Assembly: GCF_051195235.1 (NCBI RefSeq)
Contig: NZ_JBNFZM010000001.1
Coordinates: forward strand, 806,001-870,000
Length of the DNA stretch: 64,000 nucleotides
Source of the DNA: Tateyamaria sp947503385
GTDB taxonomy: Bacteria > Pseudomonadota > Alphaproteobacteria > Rhodobacterales > Rhodobacteraceae
Direction of reading: 5' to 3'
The position numbers and the translations under genes are program-made. Numbering within the stretch: position 1 is the stretch's first letter; each line of letters starts with the position of its first letter. This document shows, in pieces, positions 27,505-36,154 of the stretch. The notes beneath the pieces were generated by a model. It was not told where the DNA came from and did not search any database. It saw only the letters and a list, made by a program, of their open reading frames with translations.

Positions 27505-28461
27505 ATGTACTGGTCTTTTTGGCAATTCATTTGCTACTTGTGGTGGTCCCACAAAGAATATTTTGAAAATAAATGTGAGGACGGGTGCGGCGAAAGCGGA
27601 TCCGGCCTGCAAAAAATTGTCATTGGGTCGTGCTGGTCCGATACATACACCGGGTCTTCCAAGAACGAGCTGATCCTTGGCCTTTGGGGCGACGACACGC
27701 TGGACGGCGGCGGTGGCCACGACTTTATCCGTGGTGGCAGCGGCAACGATTCGCTTTTGGGTGGCGACGGCGAAGACACGCTGTTGGGCGGATCGGGTGA
27801 CGACACGCTTGAAGGCGGCGACTGCAACGACCTTTTGATCGGCGGCAGCGGTGACGACTTTATGTCCGGCAATACCGGCGATGACGTTCTGCGCGGCGGC
27901 AGCGGCGACGACCGGTTGGGCGGCGGTGCTGGCGACGACATGCTGTTCGGTGGTGACGGCGACGATTTCCTGAACGGTGGCGTTGGTGACGACACGCTCG
28001 AAGGCGGCGCAGGCAACGACACGATCAAAGGCGGCGGCAGCACAGGTGGCGATGACCTGATCGATGGCGGCGACGGTGACGACTCGATCCTTGGCGGCAA
28101 CGGCGATGACACGATCACGGCAGGCGACGGCGATGACTTCATCAACGCAGCAAGCGGCGATGATGTGATCTTTGGCGGTCTGGGCAACGACTCGATCGTG
28201 TCTGCACCGGGCACCGACATCGTTTCGGGTGGCGGCGGCGCTGACACGTTCCTGTTCACCGGTCAGATCGGCCTTGGCACCACGATCATCACCGACTTCG
28301 ATACATCCGAAGACATGATCGACTTTGCCGGGATCAATCCGAACAACCTGATCACCAGCGAAAGCGTCGATGGTCTGCTGCTGGAAAACGCGCTCGGTAC
28401 CGAGAGCATTTTGCTGCAGAACCTTGGGTTGGCGGATTACGACGACATCATCTTTATCTGA
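27505..28461 (+). CDS. RTX-repeat-only calcium-binding protein with Cys/Trp-rich N-terminus
   Basis: 318 residues. About residues 58-250 are glycine/aspartate nonapeptide repeats of the RTX type (GGxGxDxLx), which fold into a calcium beta-roll, ending in a 'ADTFLFTGQ' type cap. There is no other catalytic domain. The first 45 residues are unusual: five Trp and Cys at 10, 24, 28 and 43, rare in RTX proteins. No clear Sec signal is visible; type I secretion is expected from the repeats. It may be a matrix protein or adhesin of the EPS. Confidence 0.78.
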   Translation: MYWSFWQFICYLWWSHKEYFENKCEDGCGESGSGLQKIVIGSCWSDTYTGSSKNELILGLWGDDTLDGGGGHDFIRGGSGNDSLLGGDGEDTLLGGSGDDTLEGGDCNDLLIGGSGDDFMSGNTGDDVLRGGSGDDRLGGGAGDDMLFGGDGDDFLNGGVGDDTLEGGAGNDTIKGGGSTGGDDLIDGGDGDDSILGGNGDDTITAGDGDDFINAASGDDVIFGGLGNDSIVSAPGTDIVSGGGGADTFLFTGQIGLGTTIITDFDTSEDMIDFAGINPNNLITSESVDGLLLENALGTESILLQNLGLADYDDIIFI

Positions 28462-28484
28462 CGTCGTTGGTATCCAACAAAAAC

Positions 28485-28516
28485 GGGCTGCCGGATCACA
28501 TCAGATCGGGCAGCCC
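28485..28516 (-). terminator. Terminator between convergent RTX and sulfotransferase genes
   Basis: 8-bp stem GGGCTGCC / GGCAGCCC, extended inward by 4 bp after one mismatch, with a 6-nt loop. On the minus strand it is followed by GTTTTTGTTG, giving a rho-independent terminator for the sulfotransferase gene. The stem may also stop plus-strand transcription. Confidence 0.7.
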
Positions 28517-28536
28517 ATATTCGTCTGGCAACGCAT

Positions 28537-29136
28537 TCAACGAGCGGAGATGGCCCGCATCTGGCGGCGCACCGCACCCGCGACCCGCTTGATCATACTG
28601 CGCTTGCGCTTGTCGTTGCGGTGGGGGAATTCGACCTCAGGGATATCAATGCCCAGAAACGGGCAGATCACGTCCCACCCGTGCCCTTTGGTGATGTCAA
28701 TCTCAAGCAACTTGCCCTCGCGCCCCGCGAAATAGGCGCGGACTGCATCGTTATGGGCCAGCATCGTCGCCTTGTAGTGTTCTTCGTTGCCAAAGGGCAT
28801 CCCACGGCCTTTCCCATAGATCAGTTCGCGCATCGGCGTGGACCGCGCGCCAAAGTGGGAAACCTGCGACTTGACCCAGCGGTCCGCATCGCGCGTGGTT
28901 AGGATGAACTTGGCGTCCGGCCACATCTCGTCCATCTCGCGATAGACGAGGGGCCAAGGGTTGTCCTGAAAGCTGTCGTATTCCTTGGACAGGTCCTGCG
29001 CCAATGTGACGTAGGTGTCAGCGATGTCGCGGTCGTCCGTGTTGTTTGGCCCGGTGACGGACATTCCAAGCGCCTTGAACGCCACGGCAAGAGATGTCGT
29101 GCCGGTTTTGTGAAATCCGATCCCAAAGACTTTCAT
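28537..29136 (-). CDS. Sulfotransferase-family P-loop protein (copy 2)
   Basis: 199 residues, short. The 5' PAPS-type loop is 'FGIGFHKTGTTSLAVAFKAL' and the 3' region 'FILTTRDADRWVKSQVSHF'. It resembles the Sulfotransfer_4 group, whose substrates are mostly undefined. Single gene, convergent with the RTX gene and divergent from the ExoF-like gene. Sulfation of EPS is inferred from context. Confidence 0.78.
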   Translation of the reverse strand: MKVFGIGFHKTGTTSLAVAFKALGMSVTGPNNTDDRDIADTYVTLAQDLSKEYDSFQDNPWPLVYREMDEMWPDAKFILTTRDADRWVKSQVSHFGARSTPMRELIYGKGRGMPFGNEEHYKATMLAHNDAVRAYFAGREGKLLEIDITKGHGWDVICPFLGIDIPEVEFPHRNDKRKRSMIKRVAGAVRRQMRAISAR

Positions 29137-29428
29137 GATTCAATCCAGGTTGATTCGACCAATGGCGCGCAGTGCAATCGGCGGGCGGGCCCGACGGTGC
29201 AAAACGCAGGTGTTCTAGATCAAAGCCCAACGCACTTGTCCAGTTCAGTGCACAGCAGATACCATTGTAATTCCGCTCTGCCCGCTTTTTGCACCATTCC
29301 TGCCATCCTGTAGGGGACAAGCCTGTATAATTACGGCAATAGTCGCTAAAGCTGCGCGTGTTATTGCGAGGTGTTGCCACAGGGAGCGCCTTGGCCGGTA
29401 CGCGGAATATGCCGAAAAGGAATTGTAG

Positions 29429-30634
29429 ATGCTGAAACACCTGAGTTTGCTGACATTGGTCATGTTTATGGCCCTTCCGGCAGATGCCGACCCGTACCGC
29501 CTGATCATCGGGGACCGGGTCATCGTGAACTACGATTTTCTGGACGAGCCCAAGCCGACGAGCGTCGATCTGGACGGCAACATTCGTTTGTCCGAAGTGG
29601 GCAGCATCCCCGCAGCAGGCAGAACCCTCGACGAGATCGAAAATGCGATTTCCGAGCAAATGACACTGGGTGGTTTCAGCGGCGTTTCATTCGTGTTGGT
29701 CGAGATTTCGGAATATGCGCCGGTTGTCGTGTCCGGATACGTCGAGCGCAGCGGCCGATATGAATATCTGCCGGGTATGGACGTGAGCGCGGCCCTCGCG
29801 TTGGCAGGTGGCTTTGGTGCAGGCGACATCGAAGGGCCGAACGCGGATGTGCTGGCCGTGAACGCCCGTCGCCGTGCCTCAACGGCGGCAGAGCGGATCG
29901 CCGGAGCGGTCGCAGACATCACGCGTCTGGATGCCGCTTTGGATGGCCCCGACACGCCTGTCGAGCTGAGCGATGCCATGCGCGCCGCCGTACCGGTCGA
30001 TCTGCGCGACGGCATGGATGCCCGGATCGAGGCAGAGAAAGAACGGCTGGCCGTGCGCCGCAGCACGGCTGACAACCTCGTGGCGTCGTGGAACAGTGAC
30101 ATCGCCGATTTCGAAGAACAGACGCTCTTGCTGGATGAACGGATCGTTTTGAAAGAGGACATCGTGGCTCAACTGGCGGCAGAATTGGCCGACCTTGAGA
30201 AATTGCGCACCCAAGGGCTGACCACGACGGCACGGTTTTCGACGCAGCAGCAGCGCCTTTCGGACGATCGCGAGGAATTGCTGAGCCTGCAAACGGCCAA
30301 GATCGCCGCGCGCCGTGCAGCAACACTGGCCGCACGCAACCGGGACCGGTTTCTGTCGGACCGCCGCGAGGAAGATCTGCAAGAAATGAAAGAAGCGCGC
30401 GTCGATCTGGAATCCGGTTTGCGCGAATACGGCTTTGCGTTGGACGAATTGACGGTGCTGAGTGATGATACCGCCGCGCTGGCCGAAGAGGTGCCGGTGC
30501 TGGATGTACGGTTCGTGATCCGAGGCCCGCGTTCGGACCGGTTCGGCGACGCCGAAGTGACAATCAACACGCCGCTCCTGCCCGGTGATATCATTGTTGT
30601 CGAGGTAGACGACCCGCTGAGCGCGACGCGCTAA
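29429..30634 (+). CDS. exoF: ExoF-like periplasmic polysaccharide export protein
   Basis: 401 residues. Signal peptide 1-20 (ends LPADA-DPYRL), polysaccharide export domain about 22-100 ('LIIGDRVIVNYDFL' and 'LDGNIRLSEVGSIPAAGRTL'), SLBB-like region about 100-150 ('VVVSGYVERSGRYEY'), coiled coil about 195-340, and a final beta segment. The coiled-coil insertion matches rhizobial ExoF rather than Wza. It would join ExoP to the outer-membrane pore. A good SD (AAAAGGAA) precedes the ATG. Confidence 0.85.
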   Translation: MLKHLSLLTLVMFMALPADADPYRLIIGDRVIVNYDFLDEPKPTSVDLDGNIRLSEVGSIPAAGRTLDEIENAISEQMTLGGFSGVSFVLVEISEYAPVVVSGYVERSGRYEYLPGMDVSAALALAGGFGAGDIEGPNADVLAVNARRRASTAAERIAGAVADITRLDAALDGPDTPVELSDAMRAAVPVDLRDGMDARIEAEKERLAVRRSTADNLVASWNSDIADFEEQTLLLDERIVLKEDIVAQLAAELADLEKLRTQGLTTTARFSTQQQRLSDDREELLSLQTAKIAARRAATLAARNRDRFLSDRREEDLQEMKEARVDLESGLREYGFALDELTVLSDDTAALAEEVPVLDVRFVIRGPRSDRFGDAEVTINTPLLPGDIIVVEVDDPLSATR

Positions 30635-30637
30635 CGC

Positions 30638-31465
30638 TTAGAGGAACAGCGCGCGCGCGTCTTCGAACAGAGTGATGTCGGGCGCGCATAGCGTGTCGAT
30701 GGCCGATTTTTGTGACGGGGTCAGGTCGGGCGTTTCGCCCGGCGCTGTGTTGAGCGTCGGCATTCGCAAAGGAACGCCGAAGAGGTCGCGATAGGCGGCC
30801 AAAAACGCCTCTGTCCGATCCAGAAACCCGATCAGCGCAAAGTTCTTTAGCCGCGCCCGTGCCTGTTCCAGCGCAGCGGGCAGGGCGTCGTCGTCAATGT
30901 CGTTCCGCCCGACAAGATAGCGCAGGTAGACCTGCGCATGGCGCCGCGCGATCGGCCCTTGCAGATATGTGTCAAGATCGTCGGTCACGATCCCGCTGCG
31001 CTGCGTCATCCGAAAATTTGAAATCATGCGTGCGACCGGATCCCGCATGATGGTGACGTATTTGTAGCGTTGGCCGAAATGCTGCCACGCGCGATCTGAC
31101 CAGAACACGTGGCCGTGGATCAGCATCGTGTCCCATGCCATGTGCTGCAACAGCGCGCCTTCGCGCAGGTCAAATGTCAGTTGCCCTGTGTCGCGATCTT
31201 CATGGCATTTTTGCGGGTCGTCCTCGTTGAAATGCAGGATCGAAGCAGCCCGGCGCGTGGCCACCGCGTCGATCACGCCAATGCGCTGATTGAACGGGAC
31301 AGTCGCGTACATCGCCTCTGACAAGGAGGTGCCACCGCATTTTGGAAGATGGAAAAACAGACTTGGGTGGTTAGGGCCACGGCCGGGCAGGCTGCGCCCT
31401 GTCCGCCCCCGCAGAATGGCGGACCGGCGGCTCAAACGCTCGCGGAACGGGGCTTTACGCGCCAT
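30638..31465 (-). CDS. Sulfotransferase family 2-like protein (copy 3)
   Basis: 275 residues. Sulfotransfer_2-type PAPS loop 'LFFHLPKCGGTSLSEAMYA' and 3' motif 'YVTIMRDPVARMISNF'. A basic N-terminus (1-28) precedes the domain with no membrane helix, so it is probably cytoplasmic. It converges on the ExoF-like gene with a 3-bp gap, and the adjacent GT2 gene lies 30 bp upstream on the same strand. Likely sulfates a sugar of the repeat unit. Confidence 0.82.
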   Translation of the reverse strand: MARKAPFRERLSRRSAILRGRTGRSLPGRGPNHPSLFFHLPKCGGTSLSEAMYATVPFNQRIGVIDAVATRRAASILHFNEDDPQKCHEDRDTGQLTFDLREGALLQHMAWDTMLIHGHVFWSDRAWQHFGQRYKYVTIMRDPVARMISNFRMTQRSGIVTDDLDTYLQGPIARRHAQVYLRYLVGRNDIDDDALPAALEQARARLKNFALIGFLDRTEAFLAAYRDLFGVPLRMPTLNTAPGETPDLTPSQKSAIDTLCAPDITLFEDARALFL

Positions 31466-31495
31466 GTGTGTAGGTCCTTTGCAGTGGGATCGTGG

Positions 31496-32410
31496 TCATG
31501 CCTGTTCCTGATGCCAGGGCAAACCCTTGCGCTGGGGCGTTTGCCGCGTCCGCCACCACGTGTAGAGGAACATCAGTTTGCGCAGCTTGAACGGTTTGAG
31601 CGCACCGAAGGGACCAAACAGGGCGGTCCAGGGTTTGGCATTGGGATAAAGTTCGGCAATGTCCTGCGGCGGGCGGTTGCCCGGGGCCGCCATGACGTGA
31701 TCGGACAGCAGCTTCGACTGAATGTCGCGCATCGCATAGGCACGCTGGCGGCGATACAACATCCAAAGCCCGGATGCAGACCCGCGCGAGATCGATTCGT
31801 AGTCGAACCCGGCCTCAGCGACTGGATGGATTGCCGTCTTGTCCGGTTTGACCATCGGGTCGAGCCGTCGCTTCAATATCCATTGTAAGAAGGTGTCGTC
31901 GCCCATGTAGCCTACTGGCAGGCACCATCCGTCGTCGCGCATCGCCGTCACTGTCGTGCCGCGCAGGGCATAGAAATTCCCGGGCAATCCATGTTCCCGC
32001 AAAACGCGAGCCCGCCACGTGTCCGCCGTACGTCCGCCATAGGGCAAGCACCCAAAGGCCAGCGCATCCGGCGCGTCGATCAGGGCCGCGCGCACAGCGC
32101 TGAGCGAACCGGGTCGGATCACCACATCGCCATCGATAAAGACGTGGGCATCGGCTTCGATTCCGGGGCTGACATTGAAGGTATAGACGCTCCATGCGTT
32201 GGCCTTGTCACCCAGACCGATCCGGCGCAGGGACACCGCAGGGTTGTCTGCGGCGACCGCTTCGACAATCTCGGCTGTTCGGTCGGTGGATCCGTTTTCA
32301 AGAACGGTGACGCGGTCGTCCGGTCCAAACCCATCCTGCGACAATATCGCCTCAAGGCACCGGGCGATCCCCGCCTCTTCGTTATGAGCCATTACGGCGA
32401 CAGAGATCAC
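31496..32410 (-). CDS. Glycosyltransferase family 2
   Basis: 304 residues. It begins MISVAVMAHNEEAGIARCLE and has 'VTVLENGSTDRTAEIVEAV' and a DxD-like 'AHVFIDGDVVIRPGSLSA'. The start is a GTG at 32410 with an AAAGGA SD. It precedes the copy 3 sulfotransferase by 30 bp, so the two are probably co-transcribed and act on the same sugar. Confidence 0.85.
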   Translation of the reverse strand: MISVAVMAHNEEAGIARCLEAILSQDGFGPDDRVTVLENGSTDRTAEIVEAVAADNPAVSLRRIGLGDKANAWSVYTFNVSPGIEADAHVFIDGDVVIRPGSLSAVRAALIDAPDALAFGCLPYGGRTADTWRARVLREHGLPGNFYALRGTTVTAMRDDGWCLPVGYMGDDTFLQWILKRRLDPMVKPDKTAIHPVAEAGFDYESISRGSASGLWMLYRRQRAYAMRDIQSKLLSDHVMAAPGNRPPQDIAELYPNAKPWTALFGPFGALKPFKLRKLMFLYTWWRTRQTPQRKGLPWHQEQA

Positions 32411-32677
32411 GCCTCAATTCCTTTGTTCGCAAGCCGGTGTCATGGCGCGCGCCAATTGCATTGCGGTTGTCTTGCCCCAAAAGCGCGGCGCTGCAAAGCG
32501 CCAGTTGTCGCATTCCGTGCCTTGGTTGCCCTGAAATTCAGCCAATGATGCCTGAATCAGCAGGTGTTCGGCAAAGAAGCACCGACAAAAATGGAATCAG
32601 TTGAAAGGTTTCGCGCCACGCACATATTCGAAAGCGGCAACAAAACATTGGAACGTTTTTGGACACACCCTATCGCC

Positions 32678-33706
32678 ATGACATACACTCTTTCGGGTAC
32701 GCTTGATCGTCCTGTTTTCGTCGTAGGTCACCCTCGTTCGGGGACTACGCTTTTGGCCTCGATGCTGGGTCGACATGCCAGCATCGTGAGTACTCCGGAA
32801 ACCCTGTACATGAACATGGTCAGGTTCCGTGTAAGAGCCGTTCTGCACCTCGGACCAGACGCGGTTTTGAATGCCATTCTCACATCACCGATGCGGTTTC
32901 TAGTGCTGGATGAGGCCGACGTTTTGACGGCATTGGGTGCTTTGCCTGTGCTGACCCTCCGCAATGTGTTCGAAACGGTGTTGTCCTGTTTCCAGATTGC
33001 CGACGGAAAACCCCGCCTGCTGGAAAAGACACCAGTACACCTGCGTCACGTCGACGAGCTTTTGGAATGGTTTCCCGATGCGCAGGTCGTGTGGATCGTG
33101 CGGGACGGGCGGGCGTGTATTGCATCCCTGACAAAGGTAAACTGGGCAACAAATGACCTTGTGACATTGGCGCAGCAATGGCGGCGTAACATGGCATTTG
33201 GTAAGATGTTTGCTGGCGCGCACGCCGACCGGATACACATCTTGCGCTACGAAGAGCTTGTGACCGATCCGCAAGAGACCCTTGCACCGACATTGCGGTT
33301 TCTCGATCTTGACCCGGACAGTGCCATCTTTGATCACACCCAAGCGGTTCATACGGTCAAGCCCACCGAAACAAGCTGGAAACAGAACGTCATGCAGCCC
33401 CTGATGCCAAGCCGGGCGGACGCATGGAAAGACAGTTTTTCGGAACAGGATCTGTACCGCGTCGAAGCGATCATTGGCCCGTCCCTCCGCCAATTCGGGT
33501 ATGCCCCCCTCACGCAGGCCAAACCTGTGCGGGCCGCGATCGAGCGCACAAAGTCCATCGCTTTGCAGAACCCTGCGGGTCTGCGCCTGATGCGGTCGGG
33601 CTTTTTGGCCAAGGAATCGCTGAAGGCAAACGTGCGCCAGTCGGTTTCGCAACTGCGGCGTAAAACCCGCGATAGTGACCATCGTAAGGGCGGACAAGTG
33701 GCCTGA
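32678..33706 (+). CDS. Sulfotransferase (copy 4; tandem paralogue A)
   Basis: 342 residues from the ATG at 32678. Upstream in-frame ATGs (32564, 32591) exist, but this start aligns with that of the neighbouring paralogue (MTYTLSGTLDRP against MTQTSPAPLDRP). PAPS loop 'VFVVGHPRSGTTLLASMLG', partner motif 'WIVRDGRACIASL'. It differs from copy 5 by a longer basic tail of about 25 residues. The pair looks like a tandem duplication in the EPS locus. Confidence 0.82.
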   Translation: MTYTLSGTLDRPVFVVGHPRSGTTLLASMLGRHASIVSTPETLYMNMVRFRVRAVLHLGPDAVLNAILTSPMRFLVLDEADVLTALGALPVLTLRNVFETVLSCFQIADGKPRLLEKTPVHLRHVDELLEWFPDAQVVWIVRDGRACIASLTKVNWATNDLVTLAQQWRRNMAFGKMFAGAHADRIHILRYEELVTDPQETLAPTLRFLDLDPDSAIFDHTQAVHTVKPTETSWKQNVMQPLMPSRADAWKDSFSEQDLYRVEAIIGPSLRQFGYAPLTQAKPVRAAIERTKSIALQNPAGLRLMRSGFLAKESLKANVRQSVSQLRRKTRDSDHRKGGQVA

Positions 33707-33846
33707 TGTGACGCGGGTTATCTCGACAAGCGCAGAATTTTGGCATTCCGGACACGCGTGCGCAGGGAACGGCACGCGTGGTAGTGACTTTTGAATACGG
33801 GTCCTTGTAGACAAGCGGCAAATCATTTGTCGGATACGCTTTCCTT

Positions 33847-34821
33847 ATGACGCAGACCTCTCCCGCCCCGCTTGATCGTCCCATCTTTGTTGTCGGCCAT
33901 CCTCGGTCGGGCACGACATTGTTGGCCTCCATGCTGGGACGTCACCCCGATATCGTGAGCACGCCCGAATCCCTTTACCTCAACATCGTGCGGTTTCAGG
34001 TTGCGCCGGTTCTGTCCAAGGGCCCCGAGGCGGTTCTTGACGTGATCGAAAACTCGCCCATGCGATTTCTGGTGTTGGATCACGACACACTGCTGACCGC
34101 GCTCAAGGGGCTGGATGTGCTGACCGAGGCGACCGTTTTCCAAACGGTTCTCGAATGTTTCCGCGCAGCGGATGGCAAGCCGCGGCTGCTCGAAAAGACG
34201 CCTTGGCACCTGCGTGGAATGGACGACCTGTTCGAATGGTTCCCGGATGCGCGCATCCTGTGGATCATGCGTGATGGGCGCGCTTGCGTGGCCTCGCTGA
34301 TCAAGGTGCCATGGGCCACAAGTGACCCGGTGACCCTGTCGCGCCAATGGGTGCGCAACATCTCTATTGGCAAGATGCTGCGCGACGAACGCCCTGATCA
34401 GGTACACATGGTCCGCTATGAAGAGTTGATTGGCGATGCGCGGGCGGTGATGGAACCAGTGATGAGCTTTCTCGGCGTTGCGCCGTCCGAAGAGATGTTT
34501 GAACACGACCGCGAAGTGCGGACGGTCAAGCCGACCGAAACGTGGTGGAAGGAAAATGTGGGTCGCCCCCTGATGTCCAACCGCGCCGAGGCATGGCGCA
34601 AGGAAATGGACCCCAAAGTGGTGACGCAGATCGAGACGATCATGGGTCCCGTGCTCGAAGAGTTTGGATACAACTTGACCGAGGGGCAGGAGGCTTCGGG
34701 CCTGCGCACGGGGATCGAACGGGTCCGCTCAGTGATGATGTACAACAAACCCGGCCTGCGACTGATGCGGATGGGCCGCGATGTCAGCGCGCGGTTGCAG
34801 GCGCGCCTCAAGCGCACCTGA
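33847..34821 (+). CDS. Sulfotransferase (copy 5; tandem paralogue B)
   Basis: 324 residues. PAPS loop 'IFVVGHPRSGTTLLASMLG' and 'WIMRDGRACVASL'. By eye more than half of the residues match the preceding gene, with long shared blocks such as ADGKPRLLEKTP and HTVKPTET/RTVKPTET. The 140-bp gap shows no terminator. Two related enzymes could sulfate different positions of one EPS. Confidence 0.84.
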   Translation: MTQTSPAPLDRPIFVVGHPRSGTTLLASMLGRHPDIVSTPESLYLNIVRFQVAPVLSKGPEAVLDVIENSPMRFLVLDHDTLLTALKGLDVLTEATVFQTVLECFRAADGKPRLLEKTPWHLRGMDDLFEWFPDARILWIMRDGRACVASLIKVPWATSDPVTLSRQWVRNISIGKMLRDERPDQVHMVRYEELIGDARAVMEPVMSFLGVAPSEEMFEHDREVRTVKPTETWWKENVGRPLMSNRAEAWRKEMDPKVVTQIETIMGPVLEEFGYNLTEGQEASGLRTGIERVRSVMMYNKPGLRLMRMGRDVSARLQARLKRT

Positions 34822-34828
34822 TCATCGA

Positions 34829-36154
34829 TTACGCCGCCACCTGCCGCCGCTTGTCCCACATCAGGGACAGGACGGTGGTGTCAGTGCCGGTGTGCCAGCG
34901 GCACATGGTAAACAGCAGCGCCTGATAAAATGCCGCCGCTAGTGCGGCCCCGATGATCACGCCGCGCGTGCCATCAATTGCGTGTCCGGCCAGCGTGCCC
35001 AGCACGATCCCGCCCGCCCCAATCAGCGCGCACCAGAACAGTATTTTCTTGTGGCCGGTGACGTTCAGTACAAGGTTTGCTGGGCCAAAAATTGCCTTGG
35101 ACGCCGGGATGATCGCGAGGGCGAGGAACATGTCTTCGATCCCGGCATAGTCTTTGCCCATAAAGCCCAAAACGTACGGTATGAACACCCACGCCAAGGG
35201 TACGCCGACCACCAACGCGACCAGCTTGCCCGCGCCACACACGGTCAACAGCTTGGCTCGGCGCCGGGGTTTGTCCTGTGCGGTGGCACGCGAGATCTTT
35301 GGGCTGAACACCATGTCAAAGGCGTTGAGGCCAAAGTTAAGCACACTGATCATCGACAGCGAAATCCCCAACCGGGCCACATCCGCAGGCATGAGCACGA
35401 TGCCGGAGGTCAGGATGATAAGATTGCGCATGTATTCATTCATCACCAGCATCGGGCTCAGCATCAGTCCGAACGGTACCCAATCGCGCGCCTCTGAATA
35501 GTCGGGCTTGGTCTCATGTCGAAAGGCCATAGCGTGGCGGATCAGCAGCCATTGCAGACCAGTCGCCAGCGATGACGCCACAAAGAACGCAACCATGATC
35601 TGCGTCGCGCTCAGGTCAAGGTCCATCAGGTTGGCAGTGCCCAGAGCGGCGGTCATAAAGACAGGCCGCACCAGCATCCGCGGCAGCGCCGCGCGCAACA
35701 CCAGCCCAAGGGCGATGCCATGGCGGCTGTTAATGCGCCCGTTGGCGATGATGGGTGCTGCGGCAAAACTCAAAAGATACGGACCCAATTCGGCCAGCCC
35801 GTTGCGCCAGATCAGAATGGCCACCGCCGGAATCATCAAGCCCGCCGTCATCACCAGCACAGTGCGGCGGCACCAAAAGACATAGCCCGAGGCATCCGCC
35901 TTGCGCTCATTTTCGAAGTAAAGTGGCAGGAACCGGATCGACCCGGCTTCGACATTCAGGGAGACGACGACCGACAGCAGGAACCCCGCCGACAGCGCGG
36001 CAAAGGCGTGGCCTACCTCTTCGGGTGGGGCAACGCCGATCATCAAAAGCGTGTAGGTCAGGGTGAGAAGTGTGCCACTGACCCGCACAGCAAGAACGAT
36101 GCCCGCCGTCCCGAACAGACGCGCAGCGCCCGAATTGCGCAGACGCTGCATCAT
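34829..36154 (-). CDS. Wzx-like polysaccharide flippase
   Basis: 441 residues with about 12 membrane helices and no soluble domain, resembling the MATE/Wzx lipopolysaccharide flippases. It would move the lipid-linked repeat unit across the inner membrane before polymerisation. The polymerase gene upstream overlaps it by 4 bp (ATGA), which supports the pairing. Two adjacent ATGs (36154, 36151) are possible starts. Confidence 0.82.
   Translation of the reverse strand: MMQRLRNSGAARLFGTAGIVLAVRVSGTLLTLTYTLLMIGVAPPEEVGHAFAALSAGFLLSVVVSLNVEAGSIRFLPLYFENERKADASGYVFWCRRTVLVMTAGLMIPAVAILIWRNGLAELGPYLLSFAAAPIIANGRINSRHGIALGLVLRAALPRMLVRPVFMTAALGTANLMDLDLSATQIMVAFFVASSLATGLQWLLIRHAMAFRHETKPDYSEARDWVPFGLMLSPMLVMNEYMRNLIILTSGIVLMPADVARLGISLSMISVLNFGLNAFDMVFSPKISRATAQDKPRRRAKLLTVCGAGKLVALVVGVPLAWVFIPYVLGFMGKDYAGIEDMFLALAIIPASKAIFGPANLVLNVTGHKKILFWCALIGAGGIVLGTLAGHAIDGTRGVIIGAALAAAFYQALLFTMCRWHTGTDTTVLSLMWDKRRQVAA

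Noticed and set aside
27534..28259. Minus-strand open frame rich in Ser/Pro repeats
   Set aside because: It is the complement of the RTX glycine/aspartate repeats, not an independent protein.
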